A stretch of 64,000 nucleotides of DNA from Alteribacter aurantiacus DSM 18675 (GCF_000429705.1 NZ_KE386941.1:1488001-1552000); one strand, 5' to 3'; positions 7,310 to 16,514 are shown, numbered from the stretch's first letter. The notes: generated by a model from the letters alone, not told the origin. Program-made: numbers and translations.

Positions 7310-8965
7310 TTATTCCATGCTAGCCCATTTGAATTCTACGAATCCTACTGGGTGTCTTACAACGTCTTCAACGTTGTCTTTTTTAACAAACGTTGTGTTG
7401 TAGTAGTAAAGTGGCACAATAACGTAGTCATCCATGAACACTTTTTCGGCTTCAATCATGAGGTCAAAACGTGCTTCAGGATCAGTTTCAGCCAAACTGT
7501 CAGATACAAGCTGGTCATACTCTTCGTTAGACCATCCCGTACGGTTCATCGGATTTCCTGTTGTAAAGTTATCCAAGTAGTTCATCGGGTCGTTGTACCC
7601 ACCAAGGAAAGAAGAACGGGAATATTGTAGTTCCAGTTCACGCTGGGCATCAAGAAAAACGGCAAATTCCTGATTTTCAAGGCCTATCTCGACACCTAAG
7701 TTTTGTTGCAACATTTCTTGTACGGCTTGAGCTACGTTGTGGTTAACATCACCAGTGCTATAGGTTAAGTTTACTTCAGGTAGCTCATCGTATCCTTCTT
7801 CTTCCATACCTAACTCAAGTAGTTCTTGTGCTTCTTCTAAGTCAAACTCATGAAGATCACCAGCTTCTTCTCGGTAAGTTGAGCCGTTTGGGTGTTGGAA
7901 ATCATCAAACACGTAACCAGTCATCACCGGTTGGTTTTCTTGCGTAATGTAGTCTACAATTTCTTGTGAGTTAATTGCTTTTGCGAAAGCTGCTCGAATG
8001 TTACGGTTTTGGAAAGGTTCCATTTCTACGTTAAAACGTTGGAACTCAATTCCAGAACGTGGGTATTGGATTGTTTCAGGACCACCTACAAGTTCCCCTG
8101 CCATATCGGATGGGATACCTGTCATGTGGATTTCATCGTTTCCATAGAGCTGATAAGCTGTATTCGCGTCTTCAATCATGACATATTCAACACCGTCCAG
8201 TTGTACAGTGTCTGCATCCCAATAATCCTCATTCTTTTCGATTAGAAGATACTCATCGGCTGCCCATTCACTGACTACAAACGGACCGTTCCCAACGAAC
8301 GTATCTGCATTGTTCGCCCAGCTGTCATCACTTTCCACTGTATCTTTATGTACAGGGAAAAGTTGTGGCATCGCTACGATAGACGTAAAGAAATCAACTG
8401 GATTTTCCAATGTGACTTCAAGTGTTTTCTCGTCAATAGCCGTTACTTGAACATCGTCCTCAGAACCTTCACCTTCGTTAAACGCTTCTGCTCCTGCAAT
8501 CCAGTAAGCATGGTGGGCAGCTGGCGAAGCTGTTTCCGGGTTTGCAAGGCGTTTGAATGCAAACTCAAAATCCTCTGCCGTTACAGGCTCCCCGTTGCTC
8601 CAATTCGCATCTTCGCGAATGTAAAATGTGTATGTAAGACCATCATCAGACACGTCCCAATCCTCAGCCATAGCCGGTTCCGGTGTCGCTTCGTCTTTTG
8701 CAAGTCTAGTCAGACCCTCCATCACATTGTTTAGAACCGCATAAGAAGGTTCGTCGTTTCCGATTGGCGGATCAAGCGAAGTTGGGTTTCCACTATTATA
8801 AATAAGAACGTTCCCTTCACCACCAGACTCTTCTGTAGCGGTATCTTCACCGTTACCCTCTTCGTCACCTGACGCTTCTTCTTCCCCTGAACACCCAGTT
8901 GCGATCATCGCTGTTGCCATTAAACCTGTACCGAGCAACCACTTCAAGTTTTTCGACTTTTTCAT
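7310..8965 (-). CDS. dppE: Oligopeptide/dipeptide-binding lipoprotein (DppE/OppA type)
   Basis: 551 residues. A lipoprotein signal peptide (MKKSKNLKWL, hydrophobic core, lipobox IATGC with C25) anchors it outside the membrane. The mature N-terminus is extremely acidic (GEEEASGDEEGNGEDTATEE), a linker seen in alkaliphile and halophile lipoproteins. The SBP_bac_5 fold is clear: SLDPPIGNDEPSYAVLNNV, the conserved DWDVSDDGLTYTFYIRE and NWSNGEPVTAEDFEFAFKR. Its relatives MppA and DppE bind murein tripeptide or dipeptides, which suits the ykf enzymes downstream. Ribosome site GGGGGAAA precedes the ATG; dppD ends 86 bases upstream. Confidence 0.93.
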   Translation of the reverse strand: MKKSKNLKWLLGTGLMATAMIATGCSGEEEASGDEEGNGEDTATEESGGEGNVLIYNSGNPTSLDPPIGNDEPSYAVLNNVMEGLTRLAKDEATPEPAMAEDWDVSDDGLTYTFYIREDANWSNGEPVTAEDFEFAFKRLANPETASPAAHHAYWIAGAEAFNEGEGSEDDVQVTAIDEKTLEVTLENPVDFFTSIVAMPQLFPVHKDTVESDDSWANNADTFVGNGPFVVSEWAADEYLLIEKNEDYWDADTVQLDGVEYVMIEDANTAYQLYGNDEIHMTGIPSDMAGELVGGPETIQYPRSGIEFQRFNVEMEPFQNRNIRAAFAKAINSQEIVDYITQENQPVMTGYVFDDFQHPNGSTYREEAGDLHEFDLEEAQELLELGMEEEGYDELPEVNLTYSTGDVNHNVAQAVQEMLQQNLGVEIGLENQEFAVFLDAQRELELQYSRSSFLGGYNDPMNYLDNFTTGNPMNRTGWSNEEYDQLVSDSLAETDPEARFDLMIEAEKVFMDDYVIVPLYYYNTTFVKKDNVEDVVRHPVGFVEFKWASME

Positions 8966-9051
8966 TGTGTTTCCCCCTTGTTTTCGTTTAATTATAATAA
9001 AAATGCGGTAAAGCTAGGCGGTAACACTCACCTCCTTTATAGAATCTACCT

Positions 9052-10044
9052 TTAAAACGGCTTCTGCGCTCGTTTGTCTTGAAGCCAGCATTTTGTGTAA
9101 TGGTGATCCGTAAGCTTTGTATGTTCCGGGTCATGTGAAAGGCACACATCCATGGCATAGTCGCAACGAGCGGCAAAAGCACAACCTTCAGGTGGTGAAA
9201 AGAGATCCGGCGGGCTTCCTACAATCGGAATGAGCTTTTGAGTTCTGTCCCCATCCAGTCGTGGGACACTATCTAATAGGCCTCGTGTATACGGATGTTG
9301 AGGATCATAAAAGATCTCTTTCACTGTTCCCGTTTCTACAATTTCACCTGCGTACATTACGTTAATACGATCAGCTATTTGAGCAACAACACCGAGATCA
9401 TGGGTAATAATAATAATGGCTACGCCTGTCTTCCTTTGAATCTCTTTAAATAAATCGATAATCTGGGCTTGAATTGTCACATCCAATGCGGTCGTCGGTT
9501 CGTCAGCAATAAGAAGTTCCGGCTTACACATGAGAGCCATGGCAATCATCAATCGTTGCCTCATTCCCCCACTAAATTGGTGAGGATACTGATTCAATCG
9601 TTCTTCAGGGTTCGCTATCCCTACAAGGTTTAGCAAATTGATCGCTTCTTGTTTCGCTTCGTTTTTACTGATTTTCTGATGAACAAGAATCCCTTCTGTG
9701 AGCTGATCCCCTACTTTTAGCGTCGGGTTCAGACTGGTCATTGGATCTTGAAAAATCATTCCAATCTGTTTTCCCCGCACCCCGCGCATTTGCTTTTCCG
9801 ACAAGGAGGCAAGGTCTTTTCCATTCATGTGAATCGTTCCATTTTTTATTCGACCTGGCGGCTCTGGAATCAGGCGCATAATGCTTTGGGCCGTGACGCT
9901 CTTTCCGCATCCAGACTCGCCTACGATTGCTACGGTCTCACCTTTTTCAACGGCGAACGTAACACCTCTTACAGCTTGTACCTCTCCCCCTTGTGTGGAA
10001 AAAGATACAGCTAATTCGTTGATTTCAAGTAATGCTTGTCCCAT
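9052..10044 (-). CDS. dppD: Peptide ABC transporter ATP-binding protein DppD
   Basis: 330 residues. Walker A GESGCGKSVT, Q-loop GMIFQDPMTSLNP, signature FSGGMRQRLMIAMAL, Walker B LLIADEPTTALDV and H-loop IITHDLG are intact. The C-terminal oligopeptide-transporter domain carries GCAFAARCDYAMDVC. It forms the ATPase heterodimer with DppF. It starts three bases after the dppC stop with a ribosome site overlapping the dppC end (GGAGGT), so it is co-translated with the permeases. Confidence 0.93.
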   Translation of the reverse strand: MGQALLEINELAVSFSTQGGEVQAVRGVTFAVEKGETVAIVGESGCGKSVTAQSIMRLIPEPPGRIKNGTIHMNGKDLASLSEKQMRGVRGKQIGMIFQDPMTSLNPTLKVGDQLTEGILVHQKISKNEAKQEAINLLNLVGIANPEERLNQYPHQFSGGMRQRLMIAMALMCKPELLIADEPTTALDVTIQAQIIDLFKEIQRKTGVAIIIITHDLGVVAQIADRINVMYAGEIVETGTVKEIFYDPQHPYTRGLLDSVPRLDGDRTQKLIPIVGSPPDLFSPPEGCAFAARCDYAMDVCLSHDPEHTKLTDHHYTKCWLQDKRAQKPF

Positions 10045-10047
10045 CGG

Positions 10048-10995
10048 TTACCTCCTTAACTTCGGATCGAGTGCGTCTCTTAGTCCATCTCCAAATACGT
10101 TAAACGCAAGCATCGTCAATGAGATGAAGAAAGCAGGGAAAAACAAGCGCCACCAATATCCTGTATTTAGTACACCGAGTGCATCATTGGCCATGGACCC
10201 CCAGCTGGCTACTGGTGCAGATACACCCAAACCTAAGAAACTTAGAAATGCTTCTGCAAATATGGCACCTGGCACCGTAAGTGTCATAGAAACAATAACT
10301 GGTCCCATCGTATTTGGCAGAAGGTGTTTTCGAATAATCCTTGACGTATCAGCACCAAGAACTTTTGATGCTAGTACGTATTCATTTGTTTTCAATTGGA
10401 GAACTTGTCCCCGCACGATCCTCGCCATACCAATCCACCCTGTAAGAGTTAAGGCAACGATGATCGTAAATAATCCTGGCCCCATAATAACCATAAGAAG
10501 AATGACTACAAGAAGGTAAGGAAGACCATAAAGAATATCAATGATTCTCATCATGATGTTATCCGCTCTTCCGCCTTTATATCCGGAAATTCCTCCATAA
10601 ATGACGCCAATGAAGAATTCAATCAGGGCAGCAGCAAAGCCAATAAACAATGAGATCCTGGCCCCATACCACGTTCGTGTAAACATGTCCCTTCCGAGAT
10701 TGTCTGTACCGAACCAGTGTTCACGGGAAGGTCCCATATTTTGATTGCTTAAGGTTTGATCAGAGTAACTGTATGGCGTTAGCATGGGACCAATAATGGC
10801 CATGATTGTTAATGCGATGATCACGACGAGCCCACTAACCGCAAGCTTATTTTTTAATAGCCTTCGCCAAGCATCTTTCCAAAACCCAACACTCGGGCGG
10901 ACAAGAGTATTCAGCTCAGCTTTGTTTTTGTCTATAGGCGCAAACAATCGATCTTCAATCACACGATTGGCGCTCTTCTTGGTTGTGACCGACAT
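10048..10995 (-). CDS. dppC: Peptide ABC transporter permease DppC
   Basis: 315 residues from ATG at 10995 (MSVTTKKSANRV). I prefer this start over an ATG 39 bases upstream because AGGAGG sits six bases before it and the dppB stop TAG is one base upstream. The N-terminal cytoplasmic stretch is followed by a first membrane helix (LAVSGLVVIIALTIMAII), a periplasmic-side loop with the typical EHWFGTDNLGRDMFTR motif of OppC/DppC, and five further helices with the EAA loop near RIIRKHLLPNT. It pairs with DppB to form the channel. Confidence 0.93.
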   Translation of the reverse strand: MSVTTKKSANRVIEDRLFAPIDKNKAELNTLVRPSVGFWKDAWRRLLKNKLAVSGLVVIIALTIMAIIGPMLTPYSYSDQTLSNQNMGPSREHWFGTDNLGRDMFTRTWYGARISLFIGFAAALIEFFIGVIYGGISGYKGGRADNIMMRIIDILYGLPYLLVVILLMVIMGPGLFTIIVALTLTGWIGMARIVRGQVLQLKTNEYVLASKVLGADTSRIIRKHLLPNTMGPVIVSMTLTVPGAIFAEAFLSFLGLGVSAPVASWGSMANDALGVLNTGYWWRLFFPAFFISLTMLAFNVFGDGLRDALDPKLRR

Positions 10996-10996
10996 T

Positions 10997-11929
10997 CTAG
11001 TCCTCCTTCGAGTGTAGTTTGATTCTTGGATCAATTAGTCCGTATAAAATATCAACAATAAACATCATTACAACAAGGATCGTACTGTAAATAACGGTCG
11101 TTGCCATAATCATTGGATAATCACGGTTACTAATACTGTTTACAAAGTATTGGCCAATTCCCGGAATTGAGAAAATTCGTTCAATAACAAAGCTACCAGT
11201 CAATACAGCAGCTGTAAGTGCCCCCATAATCGTAACAACAGGTAAAAGTGCGTTTCTGAGGGCGTGCTTCACAACAATTTGAAATGATGTAAGCCCCTTC
11301 GCCTTAGCTGTACGTATGTAATCTTGCGTTAGTACTTCCAGCATGTTTGATCGGGTAAGTCTTGCAATAATAGCCATTGGACCTGAAGCTAAAGCTAATG
11401 CAGGTAATATCACATGTTGCCAAGTCCCCCAACGGGCGATCGGGAAAAAATCCACATTGACAGCGATGTAATTGATAAAGAGCATAGACTGAATAAAGTT
11501 CGGAATGGAAATACCGATAACAGCAATGATCATGGTAATATAATCGATCATTTTATTGTGTCTAAGAGCTGCAAATACACCTAAAAAGACACCTGAAATT
11601 ACCGAGAATACCAATGAAGCAATCCCTAATTGAAGAGAAGCAGGAAACCCACTTTCAATCATGTCATTGACATCACGAGATCTCGATGTCATCGATGGAC
11701 CAAAATCAAATGTAGCCACGTTCTTTAAATAGGTGACGTACTGAACGCCTAATGGCTGATCAAGATTATAATAAGCAGCCAAGTTTGCACTGGCAGCATC
11801 TGAACTTCCCGTATCACCCATGTCAAGCGGATCTCCCGGTATGGCATGCATAAGGAAGAAGGTCAGGGTAACGATGACCCAAATGGTCAGGATCATCCAT
11901 AAAAACCGTTTTAATATGTATTTGAGCAA
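10997..11929 (-). CDS. dppB: Peptide ABC transporter permease DppB (TTG start)
   Basis: 310 residues, first gene of the operon. It begins at TTG with AGGAGGG nine bases upstream. The N-terminus MLKYILKRFLWMILTIWVIV and following HAIPGDP are diagnostic of OppB/DppB permeases; six membrane helices follow, and the EAA loop is at QIVVKHALRNALLPV. It ends one base before the dppC ATG. B. subtilis dpp is repressed by CodY, and a CodY-like box is found 37-51 bases upstream here. Confidence 0.93.
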   Translation of the reverse strand: MLKYILKRFLWMILTIWVIVTLTFFLMHAIPGDPLDMGDTGSSDAASANLAAYYNLDQPLGVQYVTYLKNVATFDFGPSMTSRSRDVNDMIESGFPASLQLGIASLVFSVISGVFLGVFAALRHNKMIDYITMIIAVIGISIPNFIQSMLFINYIAVNVDFFPIARWGTWQHVILPALALASGPMAIIARLTRSNMLEVLTQDYIRTAKAKGLTSFQIVVKHALRNALLPVVTIMGALTAAVLTGSFVIERIFSIPGIGQYFVNSISNRDYPMIMATTVIYSTILVVMMFIVDILYGLIDPRIKLHSKED

Positions 11930-11965
11930 ACCTTTTGTCCCTCCTGATGTTTTTTGTATGATCAG

Positions 11966-11980
11966 AATTTTCTAAACTTT
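11966..11980 (-). promoter_or_regulatory. CodY-like box upstream of dppB
   Basis: AATTTTCTAAACTTT matches the CodY consensus AATTTTCWGAAAATT at 12 of 15 positions. CodY represses dpp and ykf in B. subtilis, so the site makes biological sense, but three mismatches in AT-rich DNA can arise by chance. Confidence 0.4.
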
Positions 11981-12392
11981 TACGGTACACGTTAGGTAGT
12001 TATAACGTATTGTCGTCTAGTCCACTAGTACTATGAATCTCTTAACTTCCACTCCCCTCACATTAGCAATCTTTTGAAAAATCTAAAACTATTATATCAA
12101 AATATATTTCGTTTCACAAATAATTATAAGATGAGTCTTGCATTTATGCGATCTTTTTGTCAGATCATGTCCCAACGTTTTCTGAGCCGTTTTTGAATCA
12201 CTTAGCCAATAAACCTCATAGGTACAATAAAGGAACCCCTTTCATTATTATCACTTGCTTCTTATCCAATTTTCTTACCAAAGAGAAAATGGAAGGAATT
12301 TGTAGAAATGAATGCATAAATACTATCTTCCATACTACTTGAAAACACCGCCTAACCGCGAGTGACTATAGGTCTAATTGTTTAACATAGTA
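11981..12392. other. Intergenic region upstream of the dpp operon
   Basis: About 410 bases without a convincing gene. A 61-codon open frame on the plus strand (12157-12342) lacks a ribosome site and looks spurious. The dppB promoter must lie in the first part, but no clear -35/-10 pair stands out. Confidence 0.5.
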
Positions 12393-12429
12393 GTCAGACC
12401 CTCTGTGAATTTTTCACAGAGGGTCTGAC
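12393..12429 (-). terminator. Perfect 17-bp hairpin after the betaine-binding gene
   Basis: GTCAGACCCTCTGTGAA (12393-12409) pairs perfectly with TTCACAGAGGGTCTGAC (12413-12429) across a 3-nt loop, nine bases after the stop. No T-tract follows on the minus strand. It contains the GGGTCTGACCCC string that recurs elsewhere in the window. Confidence 0.75.
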
Positions 12430-12437
12430 CCCAAGAT

Positions 12438-13346
12438 TTACTCTGCCATCCATTCGTCGACCATGTCCCTGTTTTCTTCGATCCATTCTTTTGCGCCTTC
12501 ATATGGATCATCAAGATCGTTGATCGTCGCCATTAAATCCCCTAGCGACTCATCGTCCATCATCCAATTGTCCATCCACTCCACAACCTCTGGATGGTCC
12601 TCTGCAAAGCCTTCTCTTGTCATATAATAAATGTCATCAGGATCGCCGAAAACGTTTTTCGGATCCTCCAAATATTTAATGTCGTAATCCGCAAACAGCC
12701 AATGAGGGCTCCAAAGGGTCACCACAATCGGCTCTTCATTGTTGTAGGCCTGCATAAACTCTGCATTCATGGCAGGGTCAGAACTTGTTACAAGGTCCAA
12801 GTCTAAGTCATACTCATCAATGGCGTCGCGGGCTAAATCCGTTAATGCAGCCCCTTCTTCAATTCCGACAATTTGTCCGTCAAACTCATCGGCCATATCA
12901 TTTAACTCTTCAATGGAATCGATGTCCATATACTCTGGCACAGCAAAGCCCAGCTCCGTACCCTCGTACCACATTTCTCTCATATCAAGATCATCGCCAT
13001 ATTGATCATTATAGGACTCATCGGTATTTGGGAGCCACACTTCTGGTGCAATATCCAACTCACCTCTTGAAATGCCAAGCCAAACCGGGGCTTTGTCCAT
13101 TGATTGAATGTCTACTTCATACCCTTCTTCTTCAAGGAGTATTTTCCACATGTTTGAAACAGCGATATTTTCAGCCCAGTTGTTTCGGCCAATCACAATT
13201 TCACCTTTTTCTTCCGTTGACTCTTCTACACCGCCATCAGTACCAACATCTCCGTCATCTTCAGTAGTACCTCCGTCACCGCCACAAGCGGACAAGGCTA
13301 CCATTAGTCCCAAAGAAAACAAAAGTAATCCTTTATGTTTCTTCAT
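12438..13346 (-). CDS. Glycine betaine/proline-type ABC transporter substrate-binding lipoprotein (OpuAC-like)
   Basis: 302 residues from ATG 13346 (MKKHKGLLLF); GAGGG lies eight bases upstream, while the GTG nine bases earlier is too close to it. Lipobox ALSAC with C21, then a very acidic linker. The OpuAC fold is seen in IVIGRNNWAENIAVSNMWKILLEEEGYEVD, the aromatic residues typical of the quaternary-ammonium cage (W in WLGISRGELDIAPEVWLPN, W in VVTLWSPHWLFADYD). It should bind betaine or a related osmolyte outside the cell. No permease or ATPase gene is adjacent, so it must serve a transporter encoded elsewhere or have another role. Confidence 0.88.
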   Translation of the reverse strand: MKKHKGLLLFSLGLMVALSACGGDGGTTEDDGDVGTDGGVEESTEEKGEIVIGRNNWAENIAVSNMWKILLEEEGYEVDIQSMDKAPVWLGISRGELDIAPEVWLPNTDESYNDQYGDDLDMREMWYEGTELGFAVPEYMDIDSIEELNDMADEFDGQIVGIEEGAALTDLARDAIDEYDLDLDLVTSSDPAMNAEFMQAYNNEEPIVVTLWSPHWLFADYDIKYLEDPKNVFGDPDDIYYMTREGFAEDHPEVVEWMDNWMMDDESLGDLMATINDLDDPYEGAKEWIEENRDMVDEWMAE

Positions 13347-13495
13347 TCTATACACCCTCTTTTTCCATTTTTAAGGTTCTTATCGTATTTTTTCCAAAAA
13401 CACAGGTGTTATACTCCGTAGATTGGCTCCTCAAATGGTATGATGTATGATAAACGAAAATCTCAACGAAAACCAACCGAAAGGAGTCGTCCATT

Positions 13496-14188
13496 ATGGA
13501 AAGCCCCCTTCACGCACACATAAAAAAACAAGCGCTTTATTGGCTTAAAGAGAAAGTAGTGGACCTTTGCGCGAGTGAAGTCAAGCTGTTTGTAAAGCGT
13601 AAAAAGCTTAAGGCCGATGCGATGGGTATTAACATTCGAAAAAGAGAGTCTCGTATTATTGAAGTAAAGGTTTCCAGAAGCGATTTTTTACGAGACAATG
13701 TCCTTCGTACCCCTTATGGCTATCATGACATTGCAGATTACGCCTACATTATGACCCCAAAAGAATTGATCGATCCTAGTGAAGTTCCCGAAGGATATGG
13801 CCTCCTTGAAATAGATGAATACGATCATGTTATTGTCAAAAAAAAGCCGATACGCAACCCAAATCCGGTAGTCGATTTAGATATTCTAATGAAGCGAACC
13901 GCACGTGCGGCCACAAATGAAGTGTTGTTCAAAGAACTAAGTAAAGAACAAAAGGACGTAACCAAAGGGACTTTTGCAAGAAACCCAAAAGTTCATCTTG
14001 TCAATGCCACGTGCCCGGTATGTAAAAAGAGACGTAAATATTTAATCAAGGCACAAGGACAAGAAGAAGTAACATGTAAAGGCAGAGGATGCAAAACCAA
14101 CATACCGCTAAATAAAGCTCGCATCCACATCGTGACATCCTATAATGATCGATTCTACAAAGAATTACAAGAACTGATGGAAGAGTAA
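13496..14188 (+). CDS. MmcB-like nuclease-fold protein with C-terminal zinc ribbon
   Basis: 230 residues. The N-terminal 120 residues resemble a PD-(D/E)XK restriction-like fold: KADAMGINIRKRESRIIEVKVSRSDFLRDN gives the acidic residue, then E-V-K, and a following basic helix, as in MmcB-family DNA-repair proteins. The C-terminal part holds CPVCKKRRKYL and, later, CKGRGC, four cysteines that could bind zinc. This layout suggests a DNA-binding nuclease, but no activity can be claimed. A good ribosome site (AAAGGAG) precedes the ATG. The gene is monocistronic and ends at a strong hairpin shared with the convergent micro-protein gene. Confidence 0.7.
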   Translation: MESPLHAHIKKQALYWLKEKVVDLCASEVKLFVKRKKLKADAMGINIRKRESRIIEVKVSRSDFLRDNVLRTPYGYHDIADYAYIMTPKELIDPSEVPEGYGLLEIDEYDHVIVKKKPIRNPNPVVDLDILMKRTARAATNEVLFKELSKEQKDVTKGTFARNPKVHLVNATCPVCKKRRKYLIKAQGQEEVTCKGRGCKTNIPLNKARIHIVTSYNDRFYKELQELMEE

Positions 14189-14213
14189 ATCAAGAAACCA
14201 TAATTCTCTAAAA

Positions 14214-14246
14214 AAATGACTGCGCCCCTAAAGGACGCAGTCATTT
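14214..14246. terminator. Bidirectional terminator
   Basis: Eleven-base stem AAATGACTGCG / CGCAGTCATTT between two converging genes; the plus strand ends ATTTCC and the minus strand ends ATTTTTT. Confidence 0.85.
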
Positions 14247-14263
14247 CCCCAATAAATCTCTTA

Positions 14264-14389
14264 CTACCAAGAACACGAGCAAGCGATAATAACAAGAAGG
14301 ATAAACAAGACAAGGATCAAGCCAATGCCATATCCGCCACCGCTTGTTGGTGCATATCCGTAATTACATCCACCATAACCCCAGCACAT
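14264..14389 (-). CDS. YjcZ family sporulation micro-protein
   Basis: 41 residues, MCWGYGGCNYGYAPTSGGGY then a single hydrophobic helix (GIGLILVLFILLVIIACSCSW). The Gly/Tyr/Cys-rich head followed by one membrane-like segment is typical of the YjcZ family of very short sporulation proteins. Function is unknown; members are found in spores. AAAGGTAGGTGTCAC upstream supplies a weak ribosome site. It shares a bidirectional terminator with the nuclease-like gene. Confidence 0.85.
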   Translation of the reverse strand: MCWGYGGCNYGYAPTSGGGYGIGLILVLFILLVIIACSCSW

Positions 14390-14481
14390 ATGTGACACCT
14401 ACCTTTATAAAGGATGTAATACAGTATAGTGGTGAAGCTTGAAACGGCTTGTTCATTCGCCCGTTTGTATCGAAAATTCCA

Positions 14482-15549
14482 CTAGTATCCCTTCGACCTC
14501 CCCATTCTAGAGTGAAAAGGAGATGGAAGTGTTTTACCGATGATCCACTCCCCCTCGGACCATACATGTACGACACGAGCCACGAGGATCGACCCAAAAA
14601 GAGCCAAAATAAAGAGAAGCGCCGCATACACAAATGGATTCATTCCTTCCGAAGAAGGTACCGGATAAAGGACAAGGGTATGAAGTAGATAAATATTAAA
14701 CGAGTATTTACTTATAAATAGGATCCACCCAGGTACACGATTCACCTTTGCAGCTACGAATAAAATAAAGGCAATCATAGACACCGTATAAAAGACGTTA
14801 TCCAACCTTTTTGACGAGACGACCTCAATCACATCAGCACGAACATTTACAGTTATGATAAGGATGGAAATAACAGGTAAAACAAAGATCGTTTTCTTAT
14901 GAGTAACGATCCATTTCTTTACGTTTTCATAGTTTCTGCCAACGTAGAAACCAAGAGCAAAGTAAAAAATCCATCCAGTAAATGGGAGCCAATGGCCCCG
15001 AAGCCAAATATATTCAGATACTTGATTTGATCTCGGTTCAGTAAAATTAAAAAACGCCAAGTACGTCATCTGAATAAAAAAAGCTACTAGCAGGACAGGG
15101 AGAGCCGGCCAATTACTCATCTTTTTGTGAAGTAAAGCATGAAGGATGTAAAACTGAAAAATAATCAATACAAAATATCCTGTATATCCACCAGCAAATA
15201 AGTTAAGCGACGCTTCTTGGAAAAAACCTATTAAATTTGAAGCTTGTATAGCCGCAAACAACAATCCCATCACGGCAAATGGAATAAGTAAAAAACGAAC
15301 CCGTTTTGTAAAAAAACCATGTGGAAGCTGTTCAGGATAGGCTCTAGCCAAAAGGAGCTCCGAAATAAAAACAAAAGCCGGGGTGCCGTAAAAAGCGGCA
15401 AACCGTATAAAAATCAACATGTATTCTTCAAATTGGGTTAGAGAGCCTTCATAGTTTGCGAGTGTTGTGTTGACAGCATGAACCAATACAACAGCTAAAC
15501 AGGCGAGGGCTCTGATCCAATAAACTTCGTATAAGATGTTTTTCTTCAT
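14482..15549 (-). CDS. Membrane acyltransferase, acyltransferase-3 family (YkrP/YfiQ-like)
   Basis: 355 residues with about ten hydrophobic helices. The N-terminus EVYWIRALACLAVVLVHAVN carries the R...H pattern of acyltransferase-3 proteins, in which the histidine is the likely catalytic base; FISELLLARAYP and KRVRFLLIPF are family blocks. Members O-acylate surface sugars, lipids or secondary polymers at the membrane. The target is unknown. The gene is monocistronic; AAGGAGTT lies before the ATG. The C-terminus after about residue 330 is soluble and may be variable. Confidence 0.88.
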   Translation of the reverse strand: MKKNILYEVYWIRALACLAVVLVHAVNTTLANYEGSLTQFEEYMLIFIRFAAFYGTPAFVFISELLLARAYPEQLPHGFFTKRVRFLLIPFAVMGLLFAAIQASNLIGFFQEASLNLFAGGYTGYFVLIIFQFYILHALLHKKMSNWPALPVLLVAFFIQMTYLAFFNFTEPRSNQVSEYIWLRGHWLPFTGWIFYFALGFYVGRNYENVKKWIVTHKKTIFVLPVISILIITVNVRADVIEVVSSKRLDNVFYTVSMIAFILFVAAKVNRVPGWILFISKYSFNIYLLHTLVLYPVPSSEGMNPFVYAALLFILALFGSILVARVVHVWSEGEWIIGKTLPSPFHSRMGRSKGY

Positions 15550-15755
15550 GATGTGTAACTCCTTCTACATTGACTGAGTCCTATAAACTCTGCTCATATC
15601 CTTCGAAGTGCGTTTCTATTTTTGAAGGTTATGAATATGACAATTGAACAACAACTCAATCTCGTTCCCTCTTTACCGGTCTAAATTCAAACTAAGAGTC
15701 ATTTATATGAATAAGACAAGCTACGATTCTGTGTCTTCGGTAAGGAGGAAAACAA

Positions 15756-16478
15756 GTGATCTTTTTACTAGTCCGCCAAGTCGTTTTAGGGCTGTCCATT
15801 GCAGCGCCAATTGGTCCGATCAACATTGAAATTATACGACGCGGCATTTACCAAGGGTTTTGGCCTTCTTTACTTGTTGGTGCTGGAGGGATGAGTGCAG
15901 ATTTCATTCTAATGTTTTTGATGTACCAAGGATTGTCACTTTTTTTAACACTCGAAGCTGTTCAATTGTCTCTCCTTGTACTTGGAGCATTTATCTTGAC
16001 TTACACAGGAGTAAAAGGATTACTCAGCTCAAACCAATCATTTACCGGCCCTGTTTTGGATATGCGAAACGATCCCGAGAACACCATAAGTTCGTCTCTT
16101 ATCCATGCATACCTAACGGGCTTATCGATTGCGTCCTTTAATCCGTTAAATCTGTTATTTTGGCTCGGTATCTATGGATCTGTTCTTAGCGAAACATTTT
16201 CCGATGAGAATAGACTACGAGCTTTTATCATCAGCAGTGCCGTATTTTTGGGCATTGGTCTTTGGAACCTTAACCTTGCATGTACCGTTCACTTTGGCAA
16301 AAAACTTATGAGCCCTCGTGCACTTCATGGCATATGCTTAGGGTCTAGTGCAATTCTTATTGCTTTTGGTATGTATTTTATATGGAAAGCAGCAATAAGC
16401 TTCATGGCTTTCTTCACCGTTGAAAGCTCAACCTTCATTAACGTTTTAACAACCTCACTGCCGTTCTTTTCTAATTAA
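15756..16478 (+). CDS. LysE family amino-acid exporter
   Basis: 240 residues from GTG 15756, with AGGAGG seven bases upstream. The family signature is at the N-terminus (LGLSIAAPIGPINIEIIRRG, the PxGP motif), followed by six hydrophobic helices and the SFNPLNLLFWLGIYG block after the variable loop. It probably exports an amino acid or related metabolite; substrate unknown. It converges on the YogA-like gene with a shared hairpin between them. Confidence 0.9.
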   Translation: MIFLLVRQVVLGLSIAAPIGPINIEIIRRGIYQGFWPSLLVGAGGMSADFILMFLMYQGLSLFLTLEAVQLSLLVLGAFILTYTGVKGLLSSNQSFTGPVLDMRNDPENTISSSLIHAYLTGLSIASFNPLNLLFWLGIYGSVLSETFSDENRLRAFIISSAVFLGIGLWNLNLACTVHFGKKLMSPRALHGICLGSSAILIAFGMYFIWKAAISFMAFFTVESSTFINVLTTSLPFFSN

Positions 16479-16514
16479 CCAATAAATAAAATATGGAAAA
16501 AAGGAGAAATAAAA

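Noticed and set aside
12157..12342. 61-codon frame in the dpp upstream region
   Set aside because: No ribosome site, composition like random AT-rich DNA, and no neighbour to join.
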